From: Roseovarius sp. 217
Lineage (GTDB): Bacteria; Pseudomonadota; Alphaproteobacteria; Rhodobacterales; Rhodobacteraceae
Reading direction: 5' to 3'
DNA: 64,000 nucleotides
Assembly: GCF_000152845.1 (NCBI RefSeq)
Contig: NZ_CH902584.1
Location: forward strand, 670,620 to 734,619
Shown here: positions 1-8,499 of the stretch, one piece after another
Layout: each line of letters begins with the position of its first letter
How positions within the stretch are numbered: the first letter of the stretch is position 1
The notes under the pieces: generated by a model
Database searches by the model: none
The model's input: only the letters and a program-made list of their open reading frames with translations
What the model was told of the DNA's origin: nothing
Translations under genes and position numbers: made by a program

Positions 1-24
1 CCGGTCAAGTCGTTCCAAAAAGGA

Positions 25-56
25 TAGACCGCCGCGGGCACACCGTTGGCGGTCTA
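25..56. repeat. Inverted repeat upstream of the IS remnant
   Basis: Nine-base arms (tagaccgcc at 25-33 and ggcggtcta at 48-56) pair perfectly around a 14-base loop. It lies just before the transposase remnant and may belong to the element or to the gene it inserted into. The stretch from 1 to 137 shows no convincing reading frame otherwise. Confidence 0.4.
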
Positions 57-137
57 AGTGAAATGCCCCTGGATTTGTAGATGCTTTGCTTGGTGAGTTT
101 GCTCCATAATACCGCCGATTTGATCCGACAGGCCTAG

Positions 138-443
138 GCCGACAGCGGCAAACTCTATGGCTATCGCAAGCTCGCCGACGATCTGCGCGATCACGGCGAG
201 ACCTGTTCAGAGAACCGTGTTGCGCGTTTGGTCTGCCTGGCTGGAACTGCCGCGCAGATTGGCGACAAGCGCCGACCGGGGCGATACGGAGGCAAGCCTG
301 CTGTGCTCGCTGACAACGCGCTGAACCGACAGTTCGAAGTCGCTGCGCCCGGCATGGTTTGGGTGACAGATATCACCTGCGTCAAGACTCACGAGGGCTG
401 GCTCTGCCTGTCCGTTGTCATTGATCTGTTCCAAACGTGCTGA
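138..443 (+). pseudogene. IS3-family transposase OrfB, internal fragment
   Basis: The frame from 138 reads through a stretch typical of IS3-family OrfB (DDE transposase): YGYRKLADDLRDHGE, then ENRVARL, the KRRPGRYGGKPAV segment and the start of the integrase core, VWVTDITCV, where the first catalytic aspartate sits. It stops right after VVIDLF, where intact members continue into the second half of the catalytic core. A TAG lies in frame at 135-137, so the start is gone too. No OrfA or terminal repeats are recognisable. It is a dead fragment of about one third of an OrfB. Its right end overlaps the 3' end of the convergent AraC gene. Confidence 0.85.
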
Positions 444-1359
444 CGTCAGAACCTAGCCCGAAGGACCGCACCGGAGCGCGAACGGACCGTCGATACTCGG
501 ACGGGCTCATATGCCGCTTTTTGAGAAATACCCGAGCTAGCACTTGGTTGGACGAATATCCGACCTCCAGAGCGATCTCCGTGACGGACAGGTCTGTTTG
601 TTCGAGGAGTTCGCAAGTTTTTTCCATTCTCAGTTGCGTCAGGTAGACCCGTGGCGGCACACCGAGGCTCTGCTTGAACATTCGGGCAAAATGAAAGGGT
701 GAGAGGTGCACCTCGGCAGCCAACTCATCCAGACTGATGTCTTCCGAGAGCCGCATATGCATAAGCTCGATACAACGCCGCTTCGCCCAAGGCGCGAGAC
801 CGCCCTTTGTCGGCGCAATTGATGCACCGCCCAATCGGCACAGCCCGGCGAGGATCTCGCAACCCGCAGCGCGCGCCAACAGACGCGACGGAGGGCCTTC
901 TTCTTCACAAATTGACCAAAGGTTCCGTAGCGCTGACTGGATGGCCGGCGTGGTGTACGCTTTGCTGTATATATCCAGGCCGCCGAACGAGAACTTGCCA
1001 TCAGCGACTTCATCGAGCACGCTTTGCCATTGCGCCAAGGGGAATGCGAAGCTGCGAATGTGATGACTGGTATCGACCCTGGAATAATTGGCAAAGTTCG
1101 GTGCAGCGAGAACAAAGCCGCCCCTTTTGGTCGTGACGTCGAAATGCCCACCTCCGAGGTTGGCACTGATATGGCTACCGCCGAACAAATCCTGATGCAG
1201 GACGAGATCGGGGACAGCCGGGTCATACATTTTCTTGGCCGGTTGCGTTGCCTCAATCATGTTGAGGATTCCGCCAGAGGATTTCATCACTTGCACATCG
1301 GGCGCGCGAGGGCCTTGCTTGTACCATTGGGCAAAAGATGAATAGGCGGGCATCGTCAT
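418..1359 (-). CDS. AraC-family transcriptional regulator
   Basis: This is a 313-residue protein with a poorly conserved N-terminal sensing half (1-190) and a C-terminal AraC DNA-binding domain at about 205-292. Both helix-turn-helix units are visible: the first around LSPFHFARMFKQSLG, the second around VTEIALEVGYSSNQVLARVF, followed by the typical MSPSEYR. The effector is unknown. The stop codon lies inside the IS3 fragment: the last few codons are antisense to the VVIDLF part of the transposase, so the native C-terminus has probably been replaced. The DNA-binding domain is complete and the protein may still work. It is 108 bases downstream of the efflux adaptor gene on the same strand and could regulate it. 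The start has a GAGAG-type site 5-7 bases upstream. Confidence 0.85.
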   Translation of the reverse strand: MTMPAYSSFAQWYKQGPRAPDVQVMKSSGGILNMIEATQPAKKMYDPAVPDLVLHQDLFGGSHISANLGGGHFDVTTKRGGFVLAAPNFANYSRVDTSHHIRSFAFPLAQWQSVLDEVADGKFSFGGLDIYSKAYTTPAIQSALRNLWSICEEEGPPSRLLARAAGCEILAGLCRLGGASIAPTKGGLAPWAKRRCIELMHMRLSEDISLDELAAEVHLSPFHFARMFKQSLGVPPRVYLTQLRMEKTCELLEQTDLSVTEIALEVGYSSNQVLARVFLKKRHMSPSEYRRSVRAPVRSFGLGSDVSTFGTDQ

Positions 1360-1467
1360 GTGATATCTCTCATTGCGAAGTTTTCAGCAGCGGATTGTGA
1401 GGGGTCGACTGAAACTTTGTGCTGTGGGCTCCCTCGAAAATTCCCGTCCCGCTTCGGGTGTCCAGGC

Positions 1468-2292
1468 TCATTCGTCCGCCTCCGTGGAGCCCACGGTCGA
1501 AAGGACCGTGACCGACATGCCCGGTCTCAGCAGTGCGTCGGGGTTCGGGAAACGTGCCCATACGGTGACGGTGTCGGTCTCCGCATCAACTTCGGCGCTC
1601 TCCGCATGTGGAATCGCCTCTCCGGGATAGACCCTACCTCCGGGCAGTTGCAGGCGCACTTTGACGTGTTGCAACAACTGTGCAGCCGTTGCAGCGCTTG
1701 TTGCCTCCAGCGCCGCAAGCCGCTCGGAATATGGGGTGCGGTAGGCAACAACCGCCGGGTCGAACGCTACGATCCTGCCAAGCGACGGTCCGGCTTCAGC
1801 CTCGAGGAACGCTCCAACTGCGACTGCAGGCGGAGAAATAAGGCCAGAGATCGGAGCCCTGATGATCGCGCGCTCAAGATCAAGGGCGGCCCTTCGCCGC
1901 TCAGCCATCGCAAGAGCAACAGCTGCCTTGGCCATTGCCTTTTCAGTGCGCGCAGGACCGAGCGAAGCATCTGCGGCGATTCCGCGGACGTGCAGCGCCT
2001 CTTGGCGGGCCGTCCGGCGGGTGGCACCTTCGAGCAGGGCCCTTGCCTCGGCAAGCCGTGCCGCGGCGATCTCGAGCGCAATCTCTGCATCGGTCGGGTC
2101 AAGACGGATTAGCGGTTGCCCCGCAGTGACCAAATCGCCACCTTCGAATAGGATCTCGGTAACAACGCCATTTAAACGGCTTGACAGCACGGCATGCTCC
2201 GACGCCTCCACCCTCCCCTTGAAGATCATTGGGTCGGCGGCTGCAGGGCCTGTACTCAAGATGGCAAAGACCATTGTGCAAAAATATCTCAT
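1468..2292 (-). CDS. RND-type efflux periplasmic adaptor subunit (HlyD/MFP family)
   Basis: This 274-residue protein begins with a signal-peptide-like segment (MRYFCTMVFAILSTGPAAADP). It is followed by a lipoyl-like half motif (VEASEHAVLSSRLNGVV, LFEGGDLVTAGQPLIRLD), an alanine-rich helical hairpin at about 70-140, the returning half around RAIIRAPISGLI, and a beta-barrel end containing LRPGMSVTV. This is the order expected of membrane fusion proteins that link an inner-membrane pump to an outer-membrane channel. It is shorter than most (about 350 residues). The frame stays open upstream to 2532, but that extension does not resemble the family, so the ATG before the signal peptide is preferred. 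No clear Shine-Dalgarno sequence was seen. No RND pump or outer-membrane channel gene is adjacent, so its partner must be elsewhere or lost. Confidence 0.75.
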   Translation of the reverse strand: MRYFCTMVFAILSTGPAAADPMIFKGRVEASEHAVLSSRLNGVVTEILFEGGDLVTAGQPLIRLDPTDAEIALEIAAARLAEARALLEGATRRTARQEALHVRGIAADASLGPARTEKAMAKAAVALAMAERRRAALDLERAIIRAPISGLISPPAVAVGAFLEAEAGPSLGRIVAFDPAVVAYRTPYSERLAALEATSAATAAQLLQHVKVRLQLPGGRVYPGEAIPHAESAEVDAETDTVTVWARFPNPDALLRPGMSVTVLSTVGSTEADE

Positions 2293-2609
2293 AACAGCGT
2301 TGCCGCGCGCGTGGCTCAATGGGAACTGATTGGCGCGCGGGCCTTCGTTAACTGCCGCTGCGGTCGGCGTTCGGATCTCCAGCCAAGCGACCGCGATCAC
2401 TCGCAGCAGCATTCTGAGCAATTGGAGGAGCGCATAGCCATAGCTCGCTTCAAAGGTCGAGCCGGAGAGCACCGATTTGCAGCGACTGAACGGCGGGTTG
2501 GAGATGGGGGCGGTCGGCATGGTAGTCTCCATCAGCTATTTGCAACACGGTAAGCTAGGCTTGCGATGTTCATCCTTGGGGCCCCCTCGGGTCAGCGCAC
2601 AGATATTGA
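2293..2609. other. 317-base gap without a supported gene
   Basis: The minus-strand frame of the adaptor gene stays open across most of this stretch and encodes one hydrophobic segment, but its composition does not look like a conserved protein and it ends in a second signal-like start at 2292. It probably holds the promoter of the adaptor gene and the terminator region of the receiver gene. No clear hairpin with a T-run was found. Confidence 0.4.
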
Positions 2610-2996
2610 TCAATCGAACCTCGAGGGCCCATCGCCGATCGAAGCATGAATGCAAACGAGAAGATCTTCGGGGTTCAGGGGCTTTGTGAGGTAGCATTGA
2701 ATTCCCAACTTCAGCGCGCGCGCCTGCGCCGTCTCGTTGGCACAGGAGGTAATGAGAATCGTTGGAATCGGAGTGCCTGATGCCACCAGATATTCGTACA
2801 ACTCGAGCCCGGTCATCCTTGGCATCTGGATGTCTGCAATCAGGCAGGCAGTACGCGACAGCTGTGCGGCTTTCAGGAAATCGGCAGCACTTCCGAACAC
2901 GGTCGTTACAAACCCAAGCGACCTGACTAGGCCAGAGACCGCCTCACGAGCCGGTTCATCATCGTCGACAATAGAGATCATGAACTTTTTCGACAT
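2610..2996 (-). CDS. Receiver-only response regulator
   Basis: This 128-residue protein consists of one CheY-like receiver domain: acidic pair in ISIVDDDEP, phospho-acceptor aspartate in LIADIQMPRMTG, the ITS threonine/serine position, and the invariant lysine in YLTKPLNPEDL. There is no output domain. The ATG at 2994-2996 is preferred over an upstream in-frame start at 3089 because it precedes the domain by the usual few residues. It is the third gene of a minus-strand set with a histidine kinase and a FixJ-type regulator. It probably acts as a phosphate sink, a competitor for the kinase, or a connector to another protein. Confidence 0.85.
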   Translation of the reverse strand: MSKKFMISIVDDDEPAREAVSGLVRSLGFVTTVFGSAADFLKAAQLSRTACLIADIQMPRMTGLELYEYLVASGTPIPTILITSCANETAQARALKLGIQCYLTKPLNPEDLLVCIHASIGDGPSRFD

Positions 2997-3142
2997 CGTC
3001 GTGGTTTCCGTTAGCTCAGAAAGCGAAGTGTTGAGGCCCTGAAATCTTGTCGGCACCTTGTCACTCGAAGCCGCAATCACTCGCTCCACGAAAGGGTGGA
3101 CGAAATAGGTGGTCGAAACAATTGTGCGGAAGTGTGGGCCGT

Positions 3143-3769
3143 CTACGACTTTGTGGTATCGCGCGCCAACCTGTCTGCGAAACGCACCAGGTCCGGCAGG
3201 GATTTCGCCTCCATCTTGCGCATGACTTGCGCACGATGAACCTTGATGGTGACCTCACTGAGAGCGAGGTCCGAGGCGATTTGCTTGTTCAACCGACCCG
3301 CGCTGACAAGCGCCATGACTTCGCGTTCGCGTGGCGTAAGAGACTCAAAACGTTGCGAAAGCTCGGCCAGCATCGCCGCCTCCGACCTGCGGTCGCGATC
3401 CAGCTCGAGCCCCCGATGGACCGCGTCGAGCAGATCCTGATCGCGGAATGGCTTGTTGAGAAACTCTATCGCTCCCGCCTTCATGGCGGCCACGGACATG
3501 GGAACATCGCCATGACCCGTAATGAAGACGATGGGTAGGTGGACATCCGAATTGGCCAGTTCGCGCTGAAACTCGAGTCCGCTTCGCCCGGGCAACCGGA
3601 TGTCGAGAATCAGGCAGCCGGGCGCATCGCGCCGGTCGGCGCGCATGAAATCCTGTGCCGACGCGAACGACCGCACAGAATGGCCCACGGAGCGCAGCAG
3701 GCTTTCAATGGATTCGCGCATTGAAGGGTCGTCATCTACGATGAAAACGAGGGACTGGTCCGTACTCAT
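3143..3769 (-). CDS. FixJ/NarL-type response regulator (receiver plus LuxR HTH)
   Basis: This 208-residue protein has a receiver domain (acidic residues at 12-14, phospho-acceptor D56 in ILDIRLPGRSG, K106 in FLNKPF) and a C-terminal LuxR-type helix-turn-helix at about 140-205, with SLTPREREVMALVSAG and the recognition region IASDLALSEVTIKVHRAQVM. This arrangement is typical of FixJ/TodT-like regulators. The start overlaps the end of the histidine kinase gene by 38 bases, so the two are probably translationally coupled partners. The target genes cannot be read from the sequence; the receiver-only protein lies 146 bases downstream. Confidence 0.88.
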   Translation of the reverse strand: MSTDQSLVFIVDDDPSMRESIESLLRSVGHSVRSFASAQDFMRADRRDAPGCLILDIRLPGRSGLEFQRELANSDVHLPIVFITGHGDVPMSVAAMKAGAIEFLNKPFRDQDLLDAVHRGLELDRDRRSEAAMLAELSQRFESLTPREREVMALVSAGRLNKQIASDLALSEVTIKVHRAQVMRKMEAKSLPDLVRFADRLARDTTKS

Positions 3770-5345
3770 GGTCTCGCTTTCCATGAATTGTGGTGGGCGC
3801 TTTGGTGCTCGGTATCGTAAACTGAAAGACGGTGCCATACGGTTTGTTGTCCATCACCCACAGCCGTCCGCCATGGGCCTCGATGACCGATCGGCAGAAC
3901 ATGAGGCCCATGCCCATACCATCTGGTTTCGTGGAATAGAACGGCTCAAAGATCCGCTCCTTGGAGTTCGGATCCATTCCGATCCCTGAATCTTCCACCG
4001 AAACCAGGATTCCGTCGGGACCATCAAGCGCGGACCTGATGCGCAGCACACGTTCCCGATCGGTGACGGTCCTCATGGCATCCATTGCGTTCGCAACCAG
4101 ATTGGTAATCACCTGCTCAAGCTGGATGGGACATCCCGTGACCGGTGGCAATGTCTTGTCGAACTCGGTGTAAATGGAGACACGCACAAGTTTCAACTCG
4201 CCGAGGCTGCGCTTCAGGACGTCGTTGATGAGCCGGTTGGCGTCCACGACGACCCTCTCCGGGGTGCCATTTTTGAACATCGCCCTGATGCCTTTGATCA
4301 CCTCGGCGCCGCGATGACCATCATTGACGATGCGTTCCAGTGCGGCGCGTGCCTCATAAAGATCGGGATCGGACCTGCCGAGCCAACGCAACCCGGCATC
4401 GGCGTTGGTCACCATGCTGGCCAATGGCTGGTTTATCTCGTGCGCGATGGATGCCGACAAGGCCGCCATGGCCGTGAGCCGAGCCTCACGCGCGCGACGT
4501 TCGGCCGAAACCGAGTGCGCGAGGCGGCTGTAAAGTGTCATTGTCTCCGAAAGGAAAGCCAAAAGCACAATGCTCGCAGAAATCAGGCCGTAAACGCGCC
4601 CGGCCCACCAGCCGACGCTGAGGCGACCGGAACTTAGATAGGCGATTAGAATGATCTCGATGAGAAAAGTGCAAAGGACGACCATCAACCACAGATCGAG
4701 CACCGAGCGCTGTCTGATCCACAATGTGACGAGACCAGCCACGCACAGACCCGCTGCCGTGGCTGGAACGTACTCCCAAAGCGCGGAGACGTTCTGTGTG
4801 TCTCGCATGAAATTTGGCAGGGCGTGATTGTTGGTGAGGATGAGCCAGGTCAGGCTGCAGGCAATCACGACCACGCCACTGACGCTTACAAAGATGATGT
4901 TCTTTTCCCAACCCTTCGGGCTTCGCGCGTTCGGGCCGGCCTCTTTCATCAGCGCGTAGGCGAGTACGAAGAGTGGAAAACCGAGGCGACGCAGCGCGGC
5001 AATCGCGGCAGTGGTTTGAAGCCCGACATCGGGCAAGTTCAGCAACGCTGGAACGCCGGGAAACGAAACGGCCCAAGGCAGGACCATCACGCCGGAGAAG
5101 AGATAGCAGATCGACAAGGCAAGCACGGCAAGCGAACGCTGAACCGAAACAAGCGTGAGCAGCAAGGCGGCGGTCATCAAATCGATGATGAAAACTGCGG
5201 TTGCGTAGACCAGAAGCAACGCCTCTGTGTTCTCAAGGCGGAGCTGAGCGAACGGCGCCGTTATGAGCATCGCAGCAAAGAGTATGACCAGAACGACAAC
5301 GGCAAGTCGCCATTGACCCCGGCTAGCTGGAGACGTGGTAAGCAT
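3732..5345 (-). CDS. Membrane histidine kinase with MASE4-like sensor region
   Basis: This 537-residue protein starts with about eight hydrophobic segments (about 12-270) resembling the MASE4 integral-membrane sensor. The kinase core follows: H-box SASIAHEINQPLAS with H302, N-box LEQVITNLVANAMDAM, G1 box VEDSGIGMD, and the F/G2 region FEPFYSTKPDGMGMGL. The HEINQP form and FixL-like ATPase domain fit a cognate FixJ-type regulator, which is the next gene and overlaps the 3' end. The ATG at 5343-5345 was chosen; a TTG at 5411 would add 22 residues. The signal could be a membrane-associated or small hydrophobic cue, but nothing in the sequence identifies it. Confidence 0.88.
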   Translation of the reverse strand: MLTTSPASRGQWRLAVVVLVILFAAMLITAPFAQLRLENTEALLLVYATAVFIIDLMTAALLLTLVSVQRSLAVLALSICYLFSGVMVLPWAVSFPGVPALLNLPDVGLQTTAAIAALRRLGFPLFVLAYALMKEAGPNARSPKGWEKNIIFVSVSGVVVIACSLTWLILTNNHALPNFMRDTQNVSALWEYVPATAAGLCVAGLVTLWIRQRSVLDLWLMVVLCTFLIEIILIAYLSSGRLSVGWWAGRVYGLISASIVLLAFLSETMTLYSRLAHSVSAERRAREARLTAMAALSASIAHEINQPLASMVTNADAGLRWLGRSDPDLYEARAALERIVNDGHRGAEVIKGIRAMFKNGTPERVVVDANRLINDVLKRSLGELKLVRVSIYTEFDKTLPPVTGCPIQLEQVITNLVANAMDAMRTVTDRERVLRIRSALDGPDGILVSVEDSGIGMDPNSKERIFEPFYSTKPDGMGMGLMFCRSVIEAHGGRLWVMDNKPYGTVFQFTIPSTKAPTTIHGKRDHEYGPVPRFHRR

Positions 5346-5627
5346 TAAAAGAGGAACTTCACCCAAGTTTTTTTTCAATCTCACGCGCGTGCCTTGATGG
5401 ATTAACTGCAACCACTATACGCGAATGTTCCAAACGGCTGGAAAGAAACTTTTTCACCAGCGCACCGCATCGAGAGTGATTACGTCGCGATAAAACGACT
5501 TTTTGGGTATCGGCAGAGCTTCCAGTCTTTAAGGTCGGGAACCGTCCGACTTCCAGGCCAAGCATGTGATGGATGTCCTCCAGCGGTTGAAGGAGCAGGG
5601 ATATAAAGCTGTGGAATGACCCCTTGT

Positions 5628-5664
5628 TGAATTGATGCGGTGGGGCATCCACCGCATCAATTCA
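5628..5664. repeat. Perfect 16-bp inverted repeat with 5-base loop
   Basis: The left arm at 5628-5643 (tgaattgatgcggtgg) and right arm at 5649-5664 are exact reverse complements, separated by ggcat. There is no T-run, so it is not a classical terminator in either direction. Its length and perfection suggest a mobile-element end, a scar of an excised element, or a structured RNA element. Confidence 0.75.
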
Positions 5665-5873
5665 CTTCGCTTGCCGACATCGCCGTGGCGCATGGTCAAA
5701 AAGACACTGTCGTGCGGCGTTATCTTGCAATTCTGGCACTGAAAGGGACTTCTATGGGCGATCAAACAGCCAATGGACCTCCCGTGCCCAATGATGCGAT
5801 GCCCAAACTTTCCGGAACGTCGCCTGCGAGCTCTTCACAGGACCTGTTATCTCGACTTTACGCATTGGGACGA

Positions 5874-5900
5874 GGGGCCATCACAGGCTGTGAAGGCCCC
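5874..5900 (-). terminator. Probable terminator hairpin of the RTX gene
   Basis: Arms ggggcc and ggcccc, with inner arms tcacag and ctgtga, pair around a single A-A mismatch. It lies 14 bases beyond the RTX stop codon. There is no strong T-run, so a Rho-independent role is only likely. Confidence 0.5.
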
Positions 5901-5914
5901 TGGTCATAGATTTT

Positions 5915-8464
5915 CTAGCTAAAGAGGAAATCGCTCCCATCCAGCGTTGTGGCATCTACATCAAGAAGAACGATCATGTGATCCTCGTAGCTGATCTGCG
6001 TGGCGGTGGATCCGTCAAAGGATGTCGATGAAATGCTCAGACCATCAAAGCCCTCGGTGACGCCGCGCAGGTCGAGCAGATCACCTTCACTGTCGAAATC
6101 TGAGATCACATCGACCTCTCCGGCATTGAAGCTGTTGAAGACAAAGACATCTAGCCCCTCTCCCCCGTGCATTTCGTCGTCGCCATCACCACCGTTCAAG
6201 GTGTCGTCGCCAAGACCTCCGGACAGCGTGTCGCGACCATTTCCACCAGCGACAAAGTCGTCGCCGTCTTCGCCGTTCACAAGATCGTCGCCAAGGCCAC
6301 CGCCCATTTGATCGTTGCCCGTGCCGCCGCTCATCACGTCCATCCCGGCGCCGCCGCCCATCAGGTCGTCACCGTCGCCGCCACTCAACGCGTCTGCGCC
6401 GTCGCTGCCACCGAGCCTGTCGTCCCCGGCTCCACCTATCAGAACGTCGTCGCCAGCGCCGCCGTTGGCGATATCGTCACCATCGCCCCCGTCTACAGTA
6501 TCGTCGCCAGGACCAGCACCGATCACATCGTTGCCAGCGCCGCCTGAAACCATGTCATTGCCGAGGCCCCCGCCGATCATGTCATCGCCATCGCCGCCCA
6601 TGGCCACATCGTCACCATCGCCGGACGATATAATGTCATCGCCGCCATTGCCTGCGAGAACGTCATTGCCGGCGCCGCCGACGATGCTGTCCACGCCGCC
6701 GCCGCCGCCAATGTCATCGTCACCAGCCTCTCCGGCAAGAAAGTCGTTGCCGCCTGCGCCGCGCAGAATGTCGTCGCCATCACCGCCAAAGGCCATGTCG
6801 CCCATCAGACCCGTTGAGATGTTGCTCAACCCATCATCGCCATCAGACCAGCTTCCAGTGTGAATCTCGTCATTGCCTGCACCGCCAAAAATCGTATCCG
6901 ATCCATCGGCATCTGCATCGAATAGGCCACCCGTGGCCGTCGAGACACGGCTGTCGTCATCGCCTGTGATGATGTCATCTCCAGCACCGCCTTCGATCAG
7001 ATCATCGCCGGCCCCGCCCGCATAGCCGTTGTCATATTCCGACAGCGGCAAAGCGCCCGAAGCGCCAAAGCTGGCGGCATTGAAGGCGTCGTCATCATCG
7101 CCCGCACCAGCCTGAAGCGTGTCATTCCCGGTGCCGCCGTCGATCACGTCCGCACCGGCATTGCCAAAGAGCACATCATCGCCTGCGCCGCCCGTCATGC
7201 TGTCCGCGCCGCCACCGCCGCCAACATTATCGTTGCCTGCATCGCCATTCAGGATGTCATCACCCCCTGCGCCGCGCAGGATGTCGTCGCCGTCCCCGCC
7301 ATGCGCCTCATCAGACGCCGTGCCGGTTTGACTATTGTCAAATCCATCATCGCTATCGGCCCAGGACCCGGTATGAATCTCGTCGTTTCCGGCACCACCA
7401 AAGATCGTGTCCGACCCGTCAGCATCAGGATTGAACGTCTCTCCGGTTACGGTCGAGACCCGGCTCTCATCGTCACCAGTGATGATATCGTCACCTGCGC
7501 CGCCGATGATCAAGTCATCCCCGGCACCACCGGCATAACCGTTGTCATATTCAGCGCGGGACAATGCCCCCGAGGCACCCGCATCAGAGGCGTTGACGAT
7601 ATTGGTATCGCTCCCCGCCATGATCACGTCGTCACCAAGCCCACCGTCAATATCGTCACTGCCGTCATTGCCCGTCAGAGTGTCCATGCCGCCAAGACCG
7701 ATGATGACATCATCACCTGCACCGCCATCGATACTGTCGTCGCCTTCAGTGCCAGTGGCCGTTTCACCGGTGTCGGCCAGCATGACGCTGACGCCGCCCA
7801 TGGCGCGTTGATCGTCCAGCAAGGACAAAGCCTCGGCAAGGCTGATCTGTTCAATTTCGCCCGCAGCGGCGGGCAGAATAGGTACGAACCCGTCTTGAGT
7901 GCCATCAACCTCACCCGTAGTTCCAGCACCAATACCCGTTGGCACAGAAACGCCGTGCAGAACGATTTCACGCAAGGTCAACGGCAGAATATCGGCGCCG
8001 ACGTAGTCGTTCATCGTTACGGGACTAAAGAAGTTGGACGCATCATTAAGGTCGAAAGCCCGAATATATGTGAACGAGCCATCCGCATTGGTCGTTGGCG
8101 TGGCGCCTTCTCCGCTCAATGTCAAAAGCACGTCACCGTATTGCCCCACACCTTCCAGCACTTCTACCAACCCGTCGCGGTCTGCGTCACTGTTGATGTC
8201 GGGCGTCTGAGAGTTCACAGGATCGCCGTCAGCATCAAAAAGACCATGGATGTGCTGCGGCACCGGCTGGTTCGGCTCCATCCCCTCAACAGTGATCGAT
8301 ACATTCAGATACTGTTCGCCAGTCGCTTCCGGTGCGCCGATTGCGAGGATCGCCGACCCACTGACGCCTGAGCCATTGAGCGCAATGAAATCAACCGTAT
8401 AGGTCGACTCAGCGCTCCTTAGAAAGGTTTCAAAAGATGCATAGTTATTCGCTAGATGTGCCAT
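5915..8464 (-). CDS. RTX calcium-binding protein with N-terminal CHRD-like domain, type I secreted
   Basis: This 849-residue acidic protein has no Sec signal. Residues about 20-165 resemble a CHRD (chordin-like) domain with the QHIHGLFD motif. After a linker come dozens of glycine/aspartate nonapeptides (GGAGDDxIxG type), which form calcium-binding beta-rolls. The C-terminus resembles type I secretion signals: an FNAGEVDVISDFD-like segment and an end in DGSDFLFS. Export by an ABC/HlyD/TolC system is expected, but no such genes are nearby. Two blocks of 137 residues (encoded at 7163-7573 and 6650-7060) align without gaps at about three quarters identity, showing an internal duplication. The start is fixed by GAGGAG 5 bases before the ATG. 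A divergent ECF sigma factor suggests regulation by it. The extracellular role is unknown. Confidence 0.88.
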   Translation of the reverse strand: MAHLANNYASFETFLRSAESTYTVDFIALNGSGVSGSAILAIGAPEATGEQYLNVSITVEGMEPNQPVPQHIHGLFDADGDPVNSQTPDINSDADRDGLVEVLEGVGQYGDVLLTLSGEGATPTTNADGSFTYIRAFDLNDASNFFSPVTMNDYVGADILPLTLREIVLHGVSVPTGIGAGTTGEVDGTQDGFVPILPAAAGEIEQISLAEALSLLDDQRAMGGVSVMLADTGETATGTEGDDSIDGGAGDDVIIGLGGMDTLTGNDGSDDIDGGLGDDVIMAGSDTNIVNASDAGASGALSRAEYDNGYAGGAGDDLIIGGAGDDIITGDDESRVSTVTGETFNPDADGSDTIFGGAGNDEIHTGSWADSDDGFDNSQTGTASDEAHGGDGDDILRGAGGDDILNGDAGNDNVGGGGGADSMTGGAGDDVLFGNAGADVIDGGTGNDTLQAGAGDDDDAFNAASFGASGALPLSEYDNGYAGGAGDDLIEGGAGDDIITGDDDSRVSTATGGLFDADADGSDTIFGGAGNDEIHTGSWSDGDDGLSNISTGLMGDMAFGGDGDDILRGAGGNDFLAGEAGDDDIGGGGGVDSIVGGAGNDVLAGNGGDDIISSGDGDDVAMGGDGDDMIGGGLGNDMVSGGAGNDVIGAGPGDDTVDGGDGDDIANGGAGDDVLIGGAGDDRLGGSDGADALSGGDGDDLMGGGAGMDVMSGGTGNDQMGGGLGDDLVNGEDGDDFVAGGNGRDTLSGGLGDDTLNGGDGDDEMHGGEGLDVFVFNSFNAGEVDVISDFDSEGDLLDLRGVTEGFDGLSISSTSFDGSTATQISYEDHMIVLLDVDATTLDGSDFLFS
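6650..7573 (-). repeat. Internal duplication within the RTX gene (two 411-bp units, 513-bp period)
   Basis: Units 7163-7573 and 6650-7060 each encode 137 residues starting SGAL and containing EYDNGYAGGAGDDLI and DADGSDTIFGGAGNDEIHTG. By hand alignment they differ at about 33 positions with no gaps. The spacer is 102 bases. Divergence at both protein and DNA level suggests an old duplication kept by selection. Confidence 0.85.
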
Positions 8465-8499
8465 GATTTCTCCTCGCATTTGCAAACGTCGCCTGACAG

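Larger units (their letters stand above)
5346..5914. other. 569-base gap with hairpin and a gene-fragment-like stretch
   Basis: No intact gene was found. Two things stand out: a plus-strand frame at 5533-5619 reading like the C-terminus of a real protein (DFQAKHVMDVLQRLKEQGY, then a stop), with an in-frame stop only a few codons upstream, and a perfect 16-base-pair hairpin directly after it. The whole looks like an insertion or deletion scar. A terminator-like hairpin for the RTX gene lies at the right end. Confidence 0.5.

Noticed and set aside
2293..2532. N-terminal extension of the efflux adaptor to an upstream ATG at 2532
   Set aside because: The extension places a signal-peptide-like segment in the middle of the protein and does not resemble adaptor sequences.
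5640..5909. 89-codon plus-strand frame after the perfect hairpin
   Set aside because: It starts inside the hairpin, has no ribosome binding site or family features, and ends in the RTX terminator region.
7301..8371. Plus-strand frame of 356 codons opposite the RTX gene
   Set aside because: It mirrors the repetitive RTX coding sequence and has no start signal or family resemblance.
5915..8464. Repetitive DNA that could be taken for a tandem-repeat locus or CRISPR
   Set aside because: Repeats are imperfect nine-codon units in frame within one gene and encode calcium-binding motifs; there are no equal-length spacers.
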